A stretch of DNA of 12,798 nt from Chitinophaga pinensis (GTDB lineage Bacteria > Bacteroidota > Bacteroidia > AKYH767-A > OLB10), in the NCBI GenBank assembly GCA_945872015.1, contig CAMBYJ010000024.1:1-12798 (forward strand), written 5' to 3'. The notes beneath the pieces were generated by a model. It was not told the origin of the DNA. It saw only the letters and a list, made by a program, of their open reading frames with translations, and did not search any database. The position numbers and the translations under genes are program-made. Below are positions 1 through 7,889 of this stretch, in pieces. The first letter of the stretch is position 1. Every line of letters starts with the position of its first letter.

Positions 1-2411
1 TAGTACACTTTGCCAGAGCAGAAAACTACTCTGCGTGTTGATTTTGCAGTAGCTTTAGCATCATCAATTACTTCCTGAAAACCACCTTTTGTTAAGTCAG
101 CAATTTCAGAAACGCATTTTGGATGACGCAATAAACTCTTAGGTGTAAACACCACTAACGGCTTTCTAAAATCACGATGCATCTGTCGACGCAACAAGTG
201 GAAGAAATTAGCAGGTGTTGTACAGTTTGCTATTTGCATATTATATTCAGCACACAATTGCAAGAAACGTTCTAAGCGTGCGCTGCTATGCTCTGCACCT
301 TGTCCTTCGTAACCATGTGGCAGCAACATTACCAATCCATTCATGCGGCGCCATTTATCTTCTGCACTACTTAAATACTGATCGATGATGATTTGTGCTC
401 CATTACCAAAATCGCCAAACTGCGCTTCCCAGATAACTAATGAATCAGGCGATGCGAAAGCATAACCATATTCAAATCCGAGTACACCATACTCGCTCAA
501 CAACGAATTGTAAATATAAAATGGTGCTTGCTTATCAGAAATATTACTCAAAGGCACATACTGTTCTTCAGAGTCTTCTAATCGTATAACGGCATGCCTA
601 TGGGAAAATGTCCCACGCTCAACATCCTGACCACTTACACGAACAGGATAGCCTTCATTCATCAATGTTGCGTATGCAAGTAATTCACCCATTGCCCAAT
701 CAAGGCGACCAGGTTCGTTCATCATTTGCTTACGATCATCGAAGAGACGAACAATTTTATTGAAGAACTTTTTATCTGAAGGAAGAGATGTTATTTTCTC
801 AGCGATAGCAACAATCGTTTTCTTATCGACTGCTGTTGTTGGCGACTGCTCAAAATCGGCTGGTGTACTTAAACGATATTCCGACCATCGTCCTTCCATA
901 AAAGGAGTCACCTTTGTTTTTTCACGAAGCTTAGAATTATCAAGGTTACTTTGCAGTAGATCCTTGAACGACTTTTCCATTTCCTTCGCAAGGTTAGCTT
1001 CAACTATTCCTTCTGATAACAACTTCTGATTGTAAATCTCACGAGGATTTAAATGTTTTGCAATTTCTTTATACAATAAAGGCTGCGTGAATCTTGGTTC
1101 ATCACCTTCGTTATGTCCGTATTTACGATAACATAAAATATCTATAAACACATCCTGATGGAAGGTCTGACGATATTCCATTGCTAAACGAATCGTATAA
1201 ATCAATGCTTCTACATCATCGCCATTCACATGAAATACGGGCGACAATGTTACTTTACCGATATCAGTACAATATGTACTTGAACGCGCATCCGTATAGT
1301 TAGTCGTAAACCCTACTTGATTATTTATTACTAGATGAATCGTTCCGCCTGTAGAATAACCTTTCAGCAACGACATCTGAATAACTTCATAAACGATACC
1401 TTGCGCAGCAATAGCTGCATCGCCATGAATTAATATTGGAGCTATACTATTTTCAGTGTAATCTGGAGTTTCATCTAACTTAGCTCTTACAATCCCTTCT
1501 ACAATCGGATCAACAGTTTCGAGATGAGAAGGATTTGGAGTCAAGCTTAAATGAACTTTCTTCTTATGCATTGTTTCAACATCAGTAGAAAAACCTAAAT
1601 GATATTTCACATCACCATCAAATGCATTTTCATCAAACTCTTTTCCTTCGAACTCAGAAAAAATATCTTCGTAGCTTTTGCCAAGGATATTTGCTAATAT
1701 GTTTAATCTTCCGCGGTGAGCCATTCCAATTACAAACTCTTTAATACCTAGCTCAGCGCCTGCATCAATCACAGCATCTAATGCAGGAATAGCAGACTCT
1801 GCTCCTTCAAGTGAAAATCTTTTCTGACCTGTAAATTTTGTGTGTAAGAAATTTTCGAATGCTACTGCTTCGTTCAATTTAGTAAGGATTCGCTTTTTCT
1901 CTTCTATTGAAAAGTTCTTATGATTTTTTGAACCTTCCATTCGCGACTGTAACCAGTTTATGATTTCCGGATTACGAATGTATTTATACTCGGCTCCTAC
2001 ACTCTGACAATAAGTTTCATCGAGGTGAGCAATAATATCTTTTAGTTTAGCAGGACCAATTCCTAACTCTTGTCCGGCAGAAAATATCGTTTCCATATCG
2101 GACTGTTCAAGTCCGAAATTTTCAATTGCTAAAGTGGGTTGATATTTTCTTCTTTCGCGAACAGGATTTGTTTTAGTAAAAAGGTGTCCTCGTGTACGAT
2201 AACCATTAATCAGGTTTATAACTTTAAACTCCTTGTTTACTTTTTCAGGCACCACATCGGTTTCATCTCCGAAGCGAGCGCGGGCAAAATCAAACCCTAA
2301 AAAAAATTGTTTCCAGCTTGCATCTACACTATCTGGATTGCTCAGATATTGACGATACATTTCGTCCATTAACTCTGGAGAAATATTTCCGATAATACTA
2401 TGTTGACTCAT
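1..2411 (-). CDS. sucA: 2-oxoglutarate dehydrogenase E1 component (partial, C-terminus off the left edge)
   Basis: Thiamine-diphosphate-dependent E1 subunit of the cytoplasmic 2-oxoglutarate dehydrogenase complex of the TCA cycle. It decarboxylates 2-oxoglutarate and passes the succinyl group to the E2 lipoyl domain. The reading frame starts with ATG at 2411 and stays open to the left edge, giving about 803 codons. The family is usually 900-950 residues, so roughly the last 100-130 are missing. Residues about 12-40 form the N-terminal 2-oxogl_dehyd_N helix (SPELMDEMYRQYL...SWKQFF). A MAHRGRLNIL segment follows. The ThDP-binding motif begins at HGDAA (residues 329-333) and ends with INNQVGF near 362-368. 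The transketolase-like C-terminal half includes PHGYEGQGAEHSSAR, coded near bases 270-325. It is probably the first gene of a sucAB operon continuing leftward, with its own promoter at 2440-2447. Identity is secure. Confidence 0.97.
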   Translation of the reverse strand, partial: MSQHSIIGNISPELMDEMYRQYLSNPDSVDASWKQFFLGFDFARARFGDETDVVPEKVNKEFKVINLINGYRTRGHLFTKTNPVRERRKYQPTLAIENFGLEQSDMETIFSAGQELGIGPAKLKDIIAHLDETYCQSVGAEYKYIRNPEIINWLQSRMEGSKNHKNFSIEEKKRILTKLNEAVAFENFLHTKFTGQKRFSLEGAESAIPALDAVIDAGAELGIKEFVIGMAHRGRLNILANILGKSYEDIFSEFEGKEFDENAFDGDVKYHLGFSTDVETMHKKKVHLSLTPNPSHLETVDPIVEGIVRAKLDETPDYTENSIAPILIHGDAAIAAQGIVYEVIQMSLLKGYSTGGTIHLVINNQVGFTTNYTDARSSTYCTDIGKVTLSPVFHVNGDDVEALIYTIRLAMEYRQTFHQDVFIDILCYRKYGHNEGDEPRFTQPLLYKEIAKHLNPREIYNQKLLSEGIVEANLAKEMEKSFKDLLQSNLDNSKLREKTKVTPFMEGRWSEYRLSTPADFEQSPTTAVDKKTIVAIAEKITSLPSDKKFFNKIVRLFDDRKQMMNEPGRLDWAMGELLAYATLMNEGYPVRVSGQDVERGTFSHRHAVIRLEDSEEQYVPLSNISDKQAPFYIYNSLLSEYGVLGFEYGYAFASPDSLVIWEAQFGDFGNGAQIIIDQYLSSAEDKWRRMNGLVMLLPHGYEGQGAEHSSARLERFLQLCAEYNMQIANCTTPANFFHLLRRQMHRDFRKPLVVFTPKSLLRHPKCVSEIADLTKGGFQEVIDDAKATAKSTRRVVFCSGKVY

Positions 2412-2439
2412 TTTTATTTAACGCCTGATTATACAAGCG

Positions 2440-2447
2440 CAAAGATA
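2440..2447 (-). promoter_or_regulatory. Putative -7 box of the sucA promoter
   Basis: Read on the minus strand this is TATCTTTG, a match to the Bacteroidota primary-sigma -7 consensus TAnnTTTG, about 29 bases before the sucA ATG. No clean TTG -33 box lies 17-23 bases upstream, only a T-rich run near 2471-2477, so the call rests on the -7 box and its position. The transcript would have a leader of roughly 20-25 bases. Confidence 0.5.
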
Positions 2448-2501
2448 AAGTTTAACCACTTAATATCATCGAAAAAACAGAAGGAATTATTCCATCAGAA
2501 G

Positions 2502-3848
2502 TTATGGGAACAAGACACTACTATAATCAACTGTATTGACAAGTGGAAGATTACTTTGATACTTGGCATTTATCGACTTTATGCATTCGTTAGCAACCAT
2601 AGCATAACCTCTTGCAGTAAGGTGATATCCATCTAACGACACTGCCCCACCATAAAACATATTTGAAGTTGCAGACGTCCCACTAAATGAATAACCACTC
2701 TTCAAATTGGCCATAAATCGATTAAAATCGAAGAAGGCAAACCCTTTACTAACTGCAGCGTTTCTAATATCAGAATTAAAAATTGCAATTCGGTTAGAAA
2801 TTCTGCTTACTTCCAAGCTATCAAGCACATAATTCGCAGGAATTGGTTTTTGAGGGGTTCCCCATCCTCCGCAACTAACAGAGTCTGCATTAATCACATT
2901 TAAAATATACTCCCCGCGCTTAATCTGACGGATTACACCTCCTGTAGGTTCAGAAATTACAAGAGCATTATTTCCTTCCACAAAATTAATTCCCGGAGGA
3001 GAAACAGCATTTAAGTCGCTCGCCTGTTGTGAAGTTAATTTCAATCCATTGAATGGAAGTGCATTAAAATATGGCACAACAGATAAATCGGGAATATTTG
3101 CTGCGATTCCTTGTTGACCAGCTCCAGTTAATCCATCAAAAATATAATTAATGGCAGCTTCGAAAGTATCGATTGGTGTAATATCAAAAGTGTTTAATCC
3201 TCCAACTTCTCCTGCACCACCTGAGAATGCATAGTTATAGACATCTGATGCTCCAATCCAAACCATCACAAAAGTAGGGTTCAAATACTGAGCATCCCCA
3301 AGAACGGTTGATGACAATCCTGAAGTACCCGTATCGGAAGCCATCCGATGATAAAAAATATTTCCAGCGGGGTATGATTTTCCTGTAAACTGACTGTAAG
3401 CCTGAAACGATTTCAATCCTGGAATACAATAATTGTTATAATATTTTGCTCCTAACCAATCTAAACTTCTGTTATCAAAAGTAGTTTTTAAAATTTTGAA
3501 GGATGATTTATTCTGACAATTGATGTAAGATGACAAATAGGAACTACCCACCAATGAATTATTAATAAAATCATATCCTGCACCATTCCCATCTTGCATA
3601 TAAGCCTGTGAAAATTGACCACCATCTGCTAATTGAAATTTGCCTGATAAAAAATTTGGAACCGCAGAAATCTGCGCGTTGCTTGTCAACGCACCATCAG
3701 AAAATCCTGAACCAAAATCATCGCCAATCGAGACAAAACGAGTAAAAACCGCCTCACCACTTGAGTACCGCGGCTCATCGAGATCAGGCTTACAAGATAC
3801 AATCGAAGTGATTGCTAAGAATGCTATTATTTTCCAATTAAAATTCAT
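2502..3848 (-). CDS. SGNH/GDSL-hydrolase-like surface lipoprotein, probably catalytically inactive
   Basis: 448-residue lipoprotein. The signal peptide ends in the lipobox IVSC with Cys19, and the following KPDLDEP resembles the acidic sorting signal of surface-exposed Bacteroidota lipoproteins. The fold follows the SGNH/GDSL family found next to FadL-type channels. Block I is FVSIGDDFGSGFSDGAL (residues 38-54), block III is VWIGASDVYNYAFSGG (196-211), and the C-terminal block is DGYHLTARGYAMVANE (406-421) with the Asp406/His409 pair. Two residues differ from what I know of the family. The block I nucleophile (Ser of GDS/GNS) is Asp44, and the block III oxyanion-hole Asn (GNND in relatives) is Ser201. 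This suggests a binding or structural role rather than lipase or esterase activity. The start overlaps the end of the FadL-like gene by 11 bases, so the two are co-transcribed and probably translationally coupled. Family is fairly sure; loss of activity is inference. Confidence 0.85.
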   Translation of the reverse strand: MNFNWKIIAFLAITSIVSCKPDLDEPRYSSGEAVFTRFVSIGDDFGSGFSDGALTSNAQISAVPNFLSGKFQLADGGQFSQAYMQDGNGAGYDFINNSLVGSSYLSSYINCQNKSSFKILKTTFDNRSLDWLGAKYYNNYCIPGLKSFQAYSQFTGKSYPAGNIFYHRMASDTGTSGLSSTVLGDAQYLNPTFVMVWIGASDVYNYAFSGGAGEVGGLNTFDITPIDTFEAAINYIFDGLTGAGQQGIAANIPDLSVVPYFNALPFNGLKLTSQQASDLNAVSPPGINFVEGNNALVISEPTGGVIRQIKRGEYILNVINADSVSCGGWGTPQKPIPANYVLDSLEVSRISNRIAIFNSDIRNAAVSKGFAFFDFNRFMANLKSGYSFSGTSATSNMFYGGAVSLDGYHLTARGYAMVANECIKSINAKYQSNLPLVNTVDYSSVLFP

Positions 3849-5058
3849 AGTTCAATCCGATACCCGCAATAAATGCGTTAGCTTTATAGGTTCCGTTAAA
3901 GTTATTTATGTTTTTTGTTTCTCTGCGCTCATTAATATCTGAATAGCCAATAAACGCATCTAAAGAAAATGCTTTTTTCAATTGATAAGATGCACCACCT
4001 GTATAAGTGAACTTATTATTTTCAGGATAAGCTGGATGAACAAACGTATTTAAAACAGGGGCTAAATCAAATGCAAATCCTCCTCTAAAAATCAACTTTT
4101 TTGTATACTTATATTGAGCACCAAACCTAATAGCATATGAACCTGATAAATCTTGTTTAATATCAAAATTATATTGGTCATAATTGGCTACTTGAATCTG
4201 TAATGAATCAATATTTGCCCAATTAAAAATATTAACATCCATTGTCACCAACCAGTTTTCATCCAATTCATAAGCAGCGCCTAATGAAATAACAGATGGT
4301 AATTTAATAGATGAAGTAATTTCAGTATTTCCAGAAGGAAGAACGCCACTTGCTACGAGTGATGATGGAGCATTTTCAAGTGTAGCTTCTCCCTTTGCAT
4401 TTTTGTAGTTTAGTCCACTTCGTAAGGCAAACCCTAAATGCCATTTTTTAACATTATAGTTTACACCTAAATTTAGTCCCAACGCACTACCTTTTAAATC
4501 ATAATTCATGATTACATCACCACTGGCATTTTCATAATTGAGCGCTCTTGATACTTGATGCTGATACATCGTAATCATCAATCCTCCACCAATAGAGAAT
4601 TTATTATTTACACGATATGAAATTGTAGGTTGAATGTTTCGAACACTCGATTTATTAGAGATGCAAATATATTTGCCCGCCCAATCTTTATCCCAAGTAA
4701 TATTATTTTGAAACGGGTTATTGATTGCTAAACCAATATCTACTTTGTCATTAAATTTAAATACACCATACAAACTTGCTGGAAGATTGCTCGAATTTGA
4801 CGAATAATATTTTTCGCCTGTATTCATTAAGAAAACTGTTTTCGGCGAATTGTAATTAATCCCGAGGTTGATATAATTCTTTTTCAGGAATGTCATTGTC
4901 GCAGGATTGTAAAACGCAGCACTTCCATCAAATCCTATGCTTGTTATCGTTCCTCCCATTGCCGATGATTTAATTCCTAAAAGTGGGTTATCACCAATCC
5001 CTGCAAATGAAATAACAGGAAAAAACACAAGTAAAACGATTCGGCTTAGTATTCGCAT
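3838..5058 (-). CDS. FadL/OmpP1/TodX-family outer-membrane transport protein
   Basis: 406-residue beta-barrel predicted to let hydrophobic compounds, such as long-chain fatty acids, cross the outer membrane. A Sec signal peptide covers about residues 1-19 (cleavage after SFA). The family's N-terminal hatch signature is present: SSAMGG (31-36) and FDGSAAFYNPATM (43-55), including the conserved NPA. The rest alternates short polar turns with amphipathic strands, and the chain ends in ...GIGLNYEF, a terminal aromatic typical of the barrel-assembly signal. Length fits the family (about 400-500). It is the first gene of a two-gene operon with the SGNH-like lipoprotein, which begins inside its last codons. 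A promoter lies just upstream at 5076-5109. The actual substrate cannot be read from sequence. Confidence 0.92.
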   Translation of the reverse strand: MRILSRIVLLVFFPVISFAGIGDNPLLGIKSSAMGGTITSIGFDGSAAFYNPATMTFLKKNYINLGINYNSPKTVFLMNTGEKYYSSNSSNLPASLYGVFKFNDKVDIGLAINNPFQNNITWDKDWAGKYICISNKSSVRNIQPTISYRVNNKFSIGGGLMITMYQHQVSRALNYENASGDVIMNYDLKGSALGLNLGVNYNVKKWHLGFALRSGLNYKNAKGEATLENAPSSLVASGVLPSGNTEITSSIKLPSVISLGAAYELDENWLVTMDVNIFNWANIDSLQIQVANYDQYNFDIKQDLSGSYAIRFGAQYKYTKKLIFRGGFAFDLAPVLNTFVHPAYPENNKFTYTGGASYQLKKAFSLDAFIGYSDINERRETKNINNFNGTYKANAFIAGIGLNYEF

Positions 5059-5075
5059 AAAAGAAAATAGTTAAA

Positions 5076-5109
5076 CAAATTTAGGGCTCAATTAGTTCTA
5101 AATTACCAA
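5076..5109 (-). promoter_or_regulatory. Bacteroidota-type promoter for the fadL-like/SGNH operon
   Basis: On the minus strand a TTGG (-33 box, 5109-5106) is followed after 22 bases by TAAATTTG (-7 box, 5083-5076), matching TTG-N(17-23)-TAnnTTTG. The predicted transcript start is near 5070, giving a leader of about a dozen bases before the ATG at 5058. The leader has no Shine-Dalgarno sequence, as is usual in this phylum. Confidence 0.65.
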
Positions 5110-5196
5110 TGCGATTTCTAGTTATTAACACTTTTATGTGTCTTTATAAAGAGATATTTAAATCATTTTCACGTCGGAAGTTAAAGTTGTACGTAT

Positions 5197-5204
5197 TACA
5201 TTTG
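5197..5204 (+). promoter_or_regulatory. Putative -7 box of lhgO, very close to the start codon
   Basis: TACATTTG matches TAnnTTTG but ends only four bases before the ATG at 5209. A transcript started from it would begin at or next to the start codon, that is leaderless or nearly so. A T-rich TTTTC near 5166-5170 is the only candidate -33 element at a sensible distance. The box may instead be a chance match. Confidence 0.35.
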
Positions 5205-5208
5205 TTGC

Positions 5209-6429
5209 ATGGAAAATAAGCACTTCGACATTATTGTTATAGGAGGAGGAATTGTTGGACTATCGACTGCCTACAAGTTAAATCTGCACAAACCTGATTT
5301 GAAAATTTTAGTTCTTGAAAAAGAGAATGCTGTAGCATTTCATCAAACGGGAAGAAATTCAGGTGTTATACACTCAGGTATATATTATAAGCCCGGAAGT
5401 TATAAAGCAAAAAATTGTGTCGATGGAAGAAGAGAACTTGTTGCATTTGCAAAAGAACATAATATTGCCCACGACATTTGCGGAAAACTAATTGTAGCAA
5501 CTGACCCTTCAGAATTGCCTCATATGCACAAAGTGTTTAACCACGGATTGCAAAACGGAGTTGAAGACATCGAGTTGATTTCAGCAGATAAAATCAAAGA
5601 AATTGAACCTTACTGTGCAGGCATTGAAGGAATTCGTGTTGGTTGTACAGGTATAATTGATTTTGTTGGAGTTTGTAAAGTTCTTGCCGACTTAATTGAA
5701 CAAAAATTTCCGGGAAGTAAAGTAGCGTTAGGACATGAGGTAACAGCTTTTATAAAAACGGATGGGAAAACAACAGTCGTTACACCGAAAGGTAATTTTA
5801 CCTCAGATTATATTGTTAATTGCACAGGACTACAAAGCGATCGTATAGCTAAAAAAGATGGCGTTGATCCTGATATGAAAATTGTTGGCTTTAGAGGTGA
5901 TTATTATGAATTGACCGAAGAGGCAAAACATAAAGTAAAACATTTGATTTACCCTGTTCCTAATCCGCAGTTCCCATTTTTAGGAGTGCATTTCACTCGT
6001 ATGATTAATCATCCAACTGAATGCGGACCGAATGCCGTGTTTGTTTTTAAGCGTGAAGGATATGGCAAAACAGATTTCAATTTAGCAGATACTGTTGATG
6101 CATTAAGTTATGGTGGTACCTGGAAATTATTTTTCAAGCATTGGCAGTTCGGATTAGACGAATACCGCAGAGCATTTAGTAAACGATTATTCTTGCAACG
6201 ACTACAACGATTGGTTCCAGATTTAAAAATGGAAGACATAGTTCCTGGAAGAGCGGGTGTACGTGCAATGGCGTTAGATTCATCTGGTCAGATGATTGAT
6301 GATTTCAAAATTGTACATAGCGATAATGCTTTGCATGTTTTAAATGCTCCATCGCCAGCAGCCACGGCTTGTTTAGCAATAGGAAGTGCGGTCACAGAAA
6401 TGGCCAAACAACATTTCAAGATCAATTAA
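5209..6429 (+). CDS. lhgO: L-2-hydroxyglutarate oxidase (FAD-dependent)
   Basis: 406-residue flavoenzyme of the DAO/LhgO (YgaF, L2HGDH) family. It oxidises L-2-hydroxyglutarate to 2-oxoglutarate; in characterised relatives electrons pass to the respiratory chain or to oxygen. The N-terminal Rossmann FAD site is clear: DIIVIGGGIVGLSTAY with GxGxxG at 12-17, and Glu37 at the end of the second strand (ILVLEK) for the FAD ribose. The family signature HQTGRNSGVIHSGIYY spans 45-60. YIVNCTGLQSDRIA, FRGDYYEL and the C-terminal PGRAGVRAMALDSSG and NAPSPAATACLAIG segments are also typical. The ATG at 5209 must be the start, because the FAD motif begins within ten residues of it. It stands alone, divergent from the fadL-like operon, and ends at a strong terminator. 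In most organisms the substrate is a side product of malate dehydrogenase acting on 2-oxoglutarate, so this is a metabolite-repair gene close to sucA. Confidence 0.95.
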   Translation: MENKHFDIIVIGGGIVGLSTAYKLNLHKPDLKILVLEKENAVAFHQTGRNSGVIHSGIYYKPGSYKAKNCVDGRRELVAFAKEHNIAHDICGKLIVATDPSELPHMHKVFNHGLQNGVEDIELISADKIKEIEPYCAGIEGIRVGCTGIIDFVGVCKVLADLIEQKFPGSKVALGHEVTAFIKTDGKTTVVTPKGNFTSDYIVNCTGLQSDRIAKKDGVDPDMKIVGFRGDYYELTEEAKHKVKHLIYPVPNPQFPFLGVHFTRMINHPTECGPNAVFVFKREGYGKTDFNLADTVDALSYGGTWKLFFKHWQFGLDEYRRAFSKRLFLQRLQRLVPDLKMEDIVPGRAGVRAMALDSSGQMIDDFKIVHSDNALHVLNAPSPAATACLAIGSAVTEMAKQHFKIN

Positions 6430-6435
6430 AAAAAT

Positions 6436-6463
6436 AAAGGGGAGCATAATACTCCCCTTTTTT
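6436..6463. terminator. Bidirectional intrinsic terminator between lhgO and msrA
   Basis: A perfect 9-bp stem, AAAGGGGAG (6436-6444) with CTCCCCTTT (6452-6460), encloses a 7-base loop. It is followed by T residues on the plus strand and by an A-rich stretch (6428-6438) that gives a T-run on the minus strand. It lies 7 bases after the lhgO stop and 20 bases past the msrA stop, so it can end both convergent transcripts. Confidence 0.9.
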
Positions 6464-6483
6464 GTGAACTAATTTTTTTGGAA

Positions 6484-7146
6484 TTATTTCTTTAGCTTAT
6501 CTCCAAATACCTTTTTGAATTTCTCAACTTTTGGCTGGATAACAAATGAACAGTAAGGTTGATTTTGATTATCATTATAATAATTCTGATGATAATCTTC
6601 TGCTTTATAAAATGTGGTGATTGGACTTACCTCTGTAACAACTGGATTTGCAAACGCATGTTCCTTATTTAATTTTTCAATATAGGATTGTGTGGTTTCC
6701 TTTTGATAATCGTTATGATAAAAAACAACTGAACGATATTGCGTTCCTACATCAGCCCCCTGACGATTTAAAGTAGTTGGATCGTGAACTGTCCAAAATA
6801 CTTGTAACAATTCATCGAATGATATTTTAGTTGTATCATAAACAATTTGTATTACTTCTGCGTGTCCTGTAGCACCACTACATACTTGCTCGTAAGTTGG
6901 ATTAGCACGCTGGCCGCCTGTGTATCCACTTGCAACAGATACGACACCATTTAATTGCTGATAAACAGCCTCAACACACCAGAAACATCCTCCACCGAAT
7001 GTAGCGGTATCTAAATTTTTTGTTTCCATAACTTTACTTTTTTGATTGTTGTTTAAATCCTCTGATTTTTTTTGATTCCCATTGTCAGGGTTAGTGCAAG
7101 CCATAAATATAATGGCACCTGCTAAACTGATTAAATACTGTTTCAT
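6484..7146 (-). CDS. msrA: Peptide-methionine (S)-S-oxide reductase MsrA, lipoprotein form
   Basis: 220-residue methionine sulfoxide reductase A, which repairs oxidised methionine in proteins. The catalytic motif GCFWC (53-57) holds nucleophile Cys54; the family motif is GCFWG or GCFWC. GYTGG (74-78), GHAEV (94-98), DVGTQYRS (132-139) and DYHQNYY (184-190) are all present, and Cys199 near the C-terminus is a candidate recycling cysteine. Before the enzyme lies a lipoprotein signal peptide (lipobox FMAC, Cys17) and a polar Asn/Lys-rich linker (about 18-42). The enzyme is therefore probably anchored to a membrane and works in the envelope. An internal Met40 (METKNLDTATF) could give a cytosolic form, but the intact signal peptide favours the long start. 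It lies 62 bases downstream of tsaB and may share its transcript; I found no convincing separate promoter. Confidence 0.95.
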   Translation of the reverse strand: MKQYLISLAGAIIFMACTNPDNGNQKKSEDLNNNQKSKVMETKNLDTATFGGGCFWCVEAVYQQLNGVVSVASGYTGGQRANPTYEQVCSGATGHAEVIQIVYDTTKISFDELLQVFWTVHDPTTLNRQGADVGTQYRSVVFYHNDYQKETTQSYIEKLNKEHAFANPVVTEVSPITTFYKAEDYHQNYYNDNQNQPYCSFVIQPKVEKFKKVFGDKLKK

Positions 7147-7208
7147 AGCTGTTAGTTTTCAGATTAGTCGTTTGAAAACACTAAACCTTACAACAACCCA
7201 AACATTTT

Positions 7209-7889
7209 TTAGTTTTCAGCTTTAAAATGCGGACTTACAAAATCTTTCAGATAAAAAGGTTCAAAGTAGGCAACGTCTTCAAATACTTTTTCCTGGTATG
7301 ATTTTAAGGCTGGTTTTATCAAGCCAATAGCAGAAACTGAAAACGATTCATCAATAGCAACATTTAATTTGTTTTCAAAAAACGTTTTTGACTTAGCTGC
7401 TCCACTTCCAATTAGTGTATAGTTTATTGTTGACTGAAAAGAAAAACTATCGGAATGTAAAATCTCTGCTACTATCGGATGAACTTCATCTAATTCCTGA
7501 TTATAGATTGCTCCATATACTTCCATACGACGTGCATCTAAAAGCGGTACTACATAACCGTTATATTCGGAATTGTTTAAGTAAAACAGTTGCGCCATCG
7601 ACTGAGTAGTTGCAATGGCAATCAGCGGAATATTTAAAGCATAGCATAATCCCTTAGCTGTAGAAACTCCAATACGTAATCCAGTATAGCTACCTGGCCC
7701 TTTACTTACTGCAATTGCTTTAAGGTCGGAAGGCTTTACTCCACTTTCTTTTAAAACTTGATCAATGTAAACAGCAAGAGAAGAAGCGTGGTCACGAATG
7801 GGTTCAGAAGTTTTTTCAGCAACAACAACTCCATTATCTGCTAGAACAACAGAACAAATGTCGGTAGCTGTTTCAATATGTAAAATCAT
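7209..7889 (-). CDS. tsaB: tRNA threonylcarbamoyladenosine biosynthesis protein TsaB
   Basis: 226-residue ASKHA-fold protein (YeaZ/TsaB) that pairs with TsaD and TsaE to transfer the threonylcarbamoyl group to A37 of ANN-decoding tRNAs (t6A). Seen features are the N-terminal MILHIETATDICSVVL strand pair, the family signature SKGPGSYTGLRIGVSTAKGLC (62-82), DARRMEVYGAIY (118-129) and the C-terminal YFEPFYLKDF. Length is normal. Its ATG shares one base with the TAA of the upstream adaptor gene (TAATG), which suggests translational coupling. AAGGAAG a few bases before the ATG resembles a Shine-Dalgarno sequence, unusual for this phylum, but it also codes for the adaptor's last residues. An essential tRNA-modification gene here rides on an efflux-gene transcript. 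Confidence 0.96.
   Translation of the reverse strand: MILHIETATDICSVVLADNGVVVAEKTSEPIRDHASSLAVYIDQVLKESGVKPSDLKAIAVSKGPGSYTGLRIGVSTAKGLCYALNIPLIAIATTQSMAQLFYLNNSEYNGYVVPLLDARRMEVYGAIYNQELDEVHPIVAEILHSDSFSFQSTINYTLIGSGAAKSKTFFENKLNVAIDESFSVSAIGLIKPALKSYQEKVFEDVAYFEPFYLKDFVSPHFKAEN

Noticed and set aside
760..1029. Open frame of 89 codons on the plus strand.
   Set aside because: It lies wholly inside sucA on the other strand and shows no domain, signal peptide or promoter of its own.
2400..2636. Open frame of 78 codons on the plus strand across the sucA start and the 3' end of the SGNH-like gene.
   Set aside because: It overlaps two well-supported minus-strand genes and the sucA promoter, and its composition is unlike a real protein.
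3235..3429. Open frame of 64 codons on the minus strand.
   Set aside because: Shifted-frame shadow within the SGNH-like lipoprotein gene.
3640..3942. Open frame of 100 codons on the plus strand.
   Set aside because: Antisense to the overlap of the SGNH-like and FadL-like genes; no recognisable features.
7155..7179. Inverted repeat GTTTTCA / TGAAAAC between tsaB and msrA.
   Set aside because: A 7-bp AT-rich stem with an 11-base loop and no T-run; too weak to call a terminator or operator.
7415..7609. Open frame of 64 codons on the plus strand.
   Set aside because: Antisense to tsaB, with no support.
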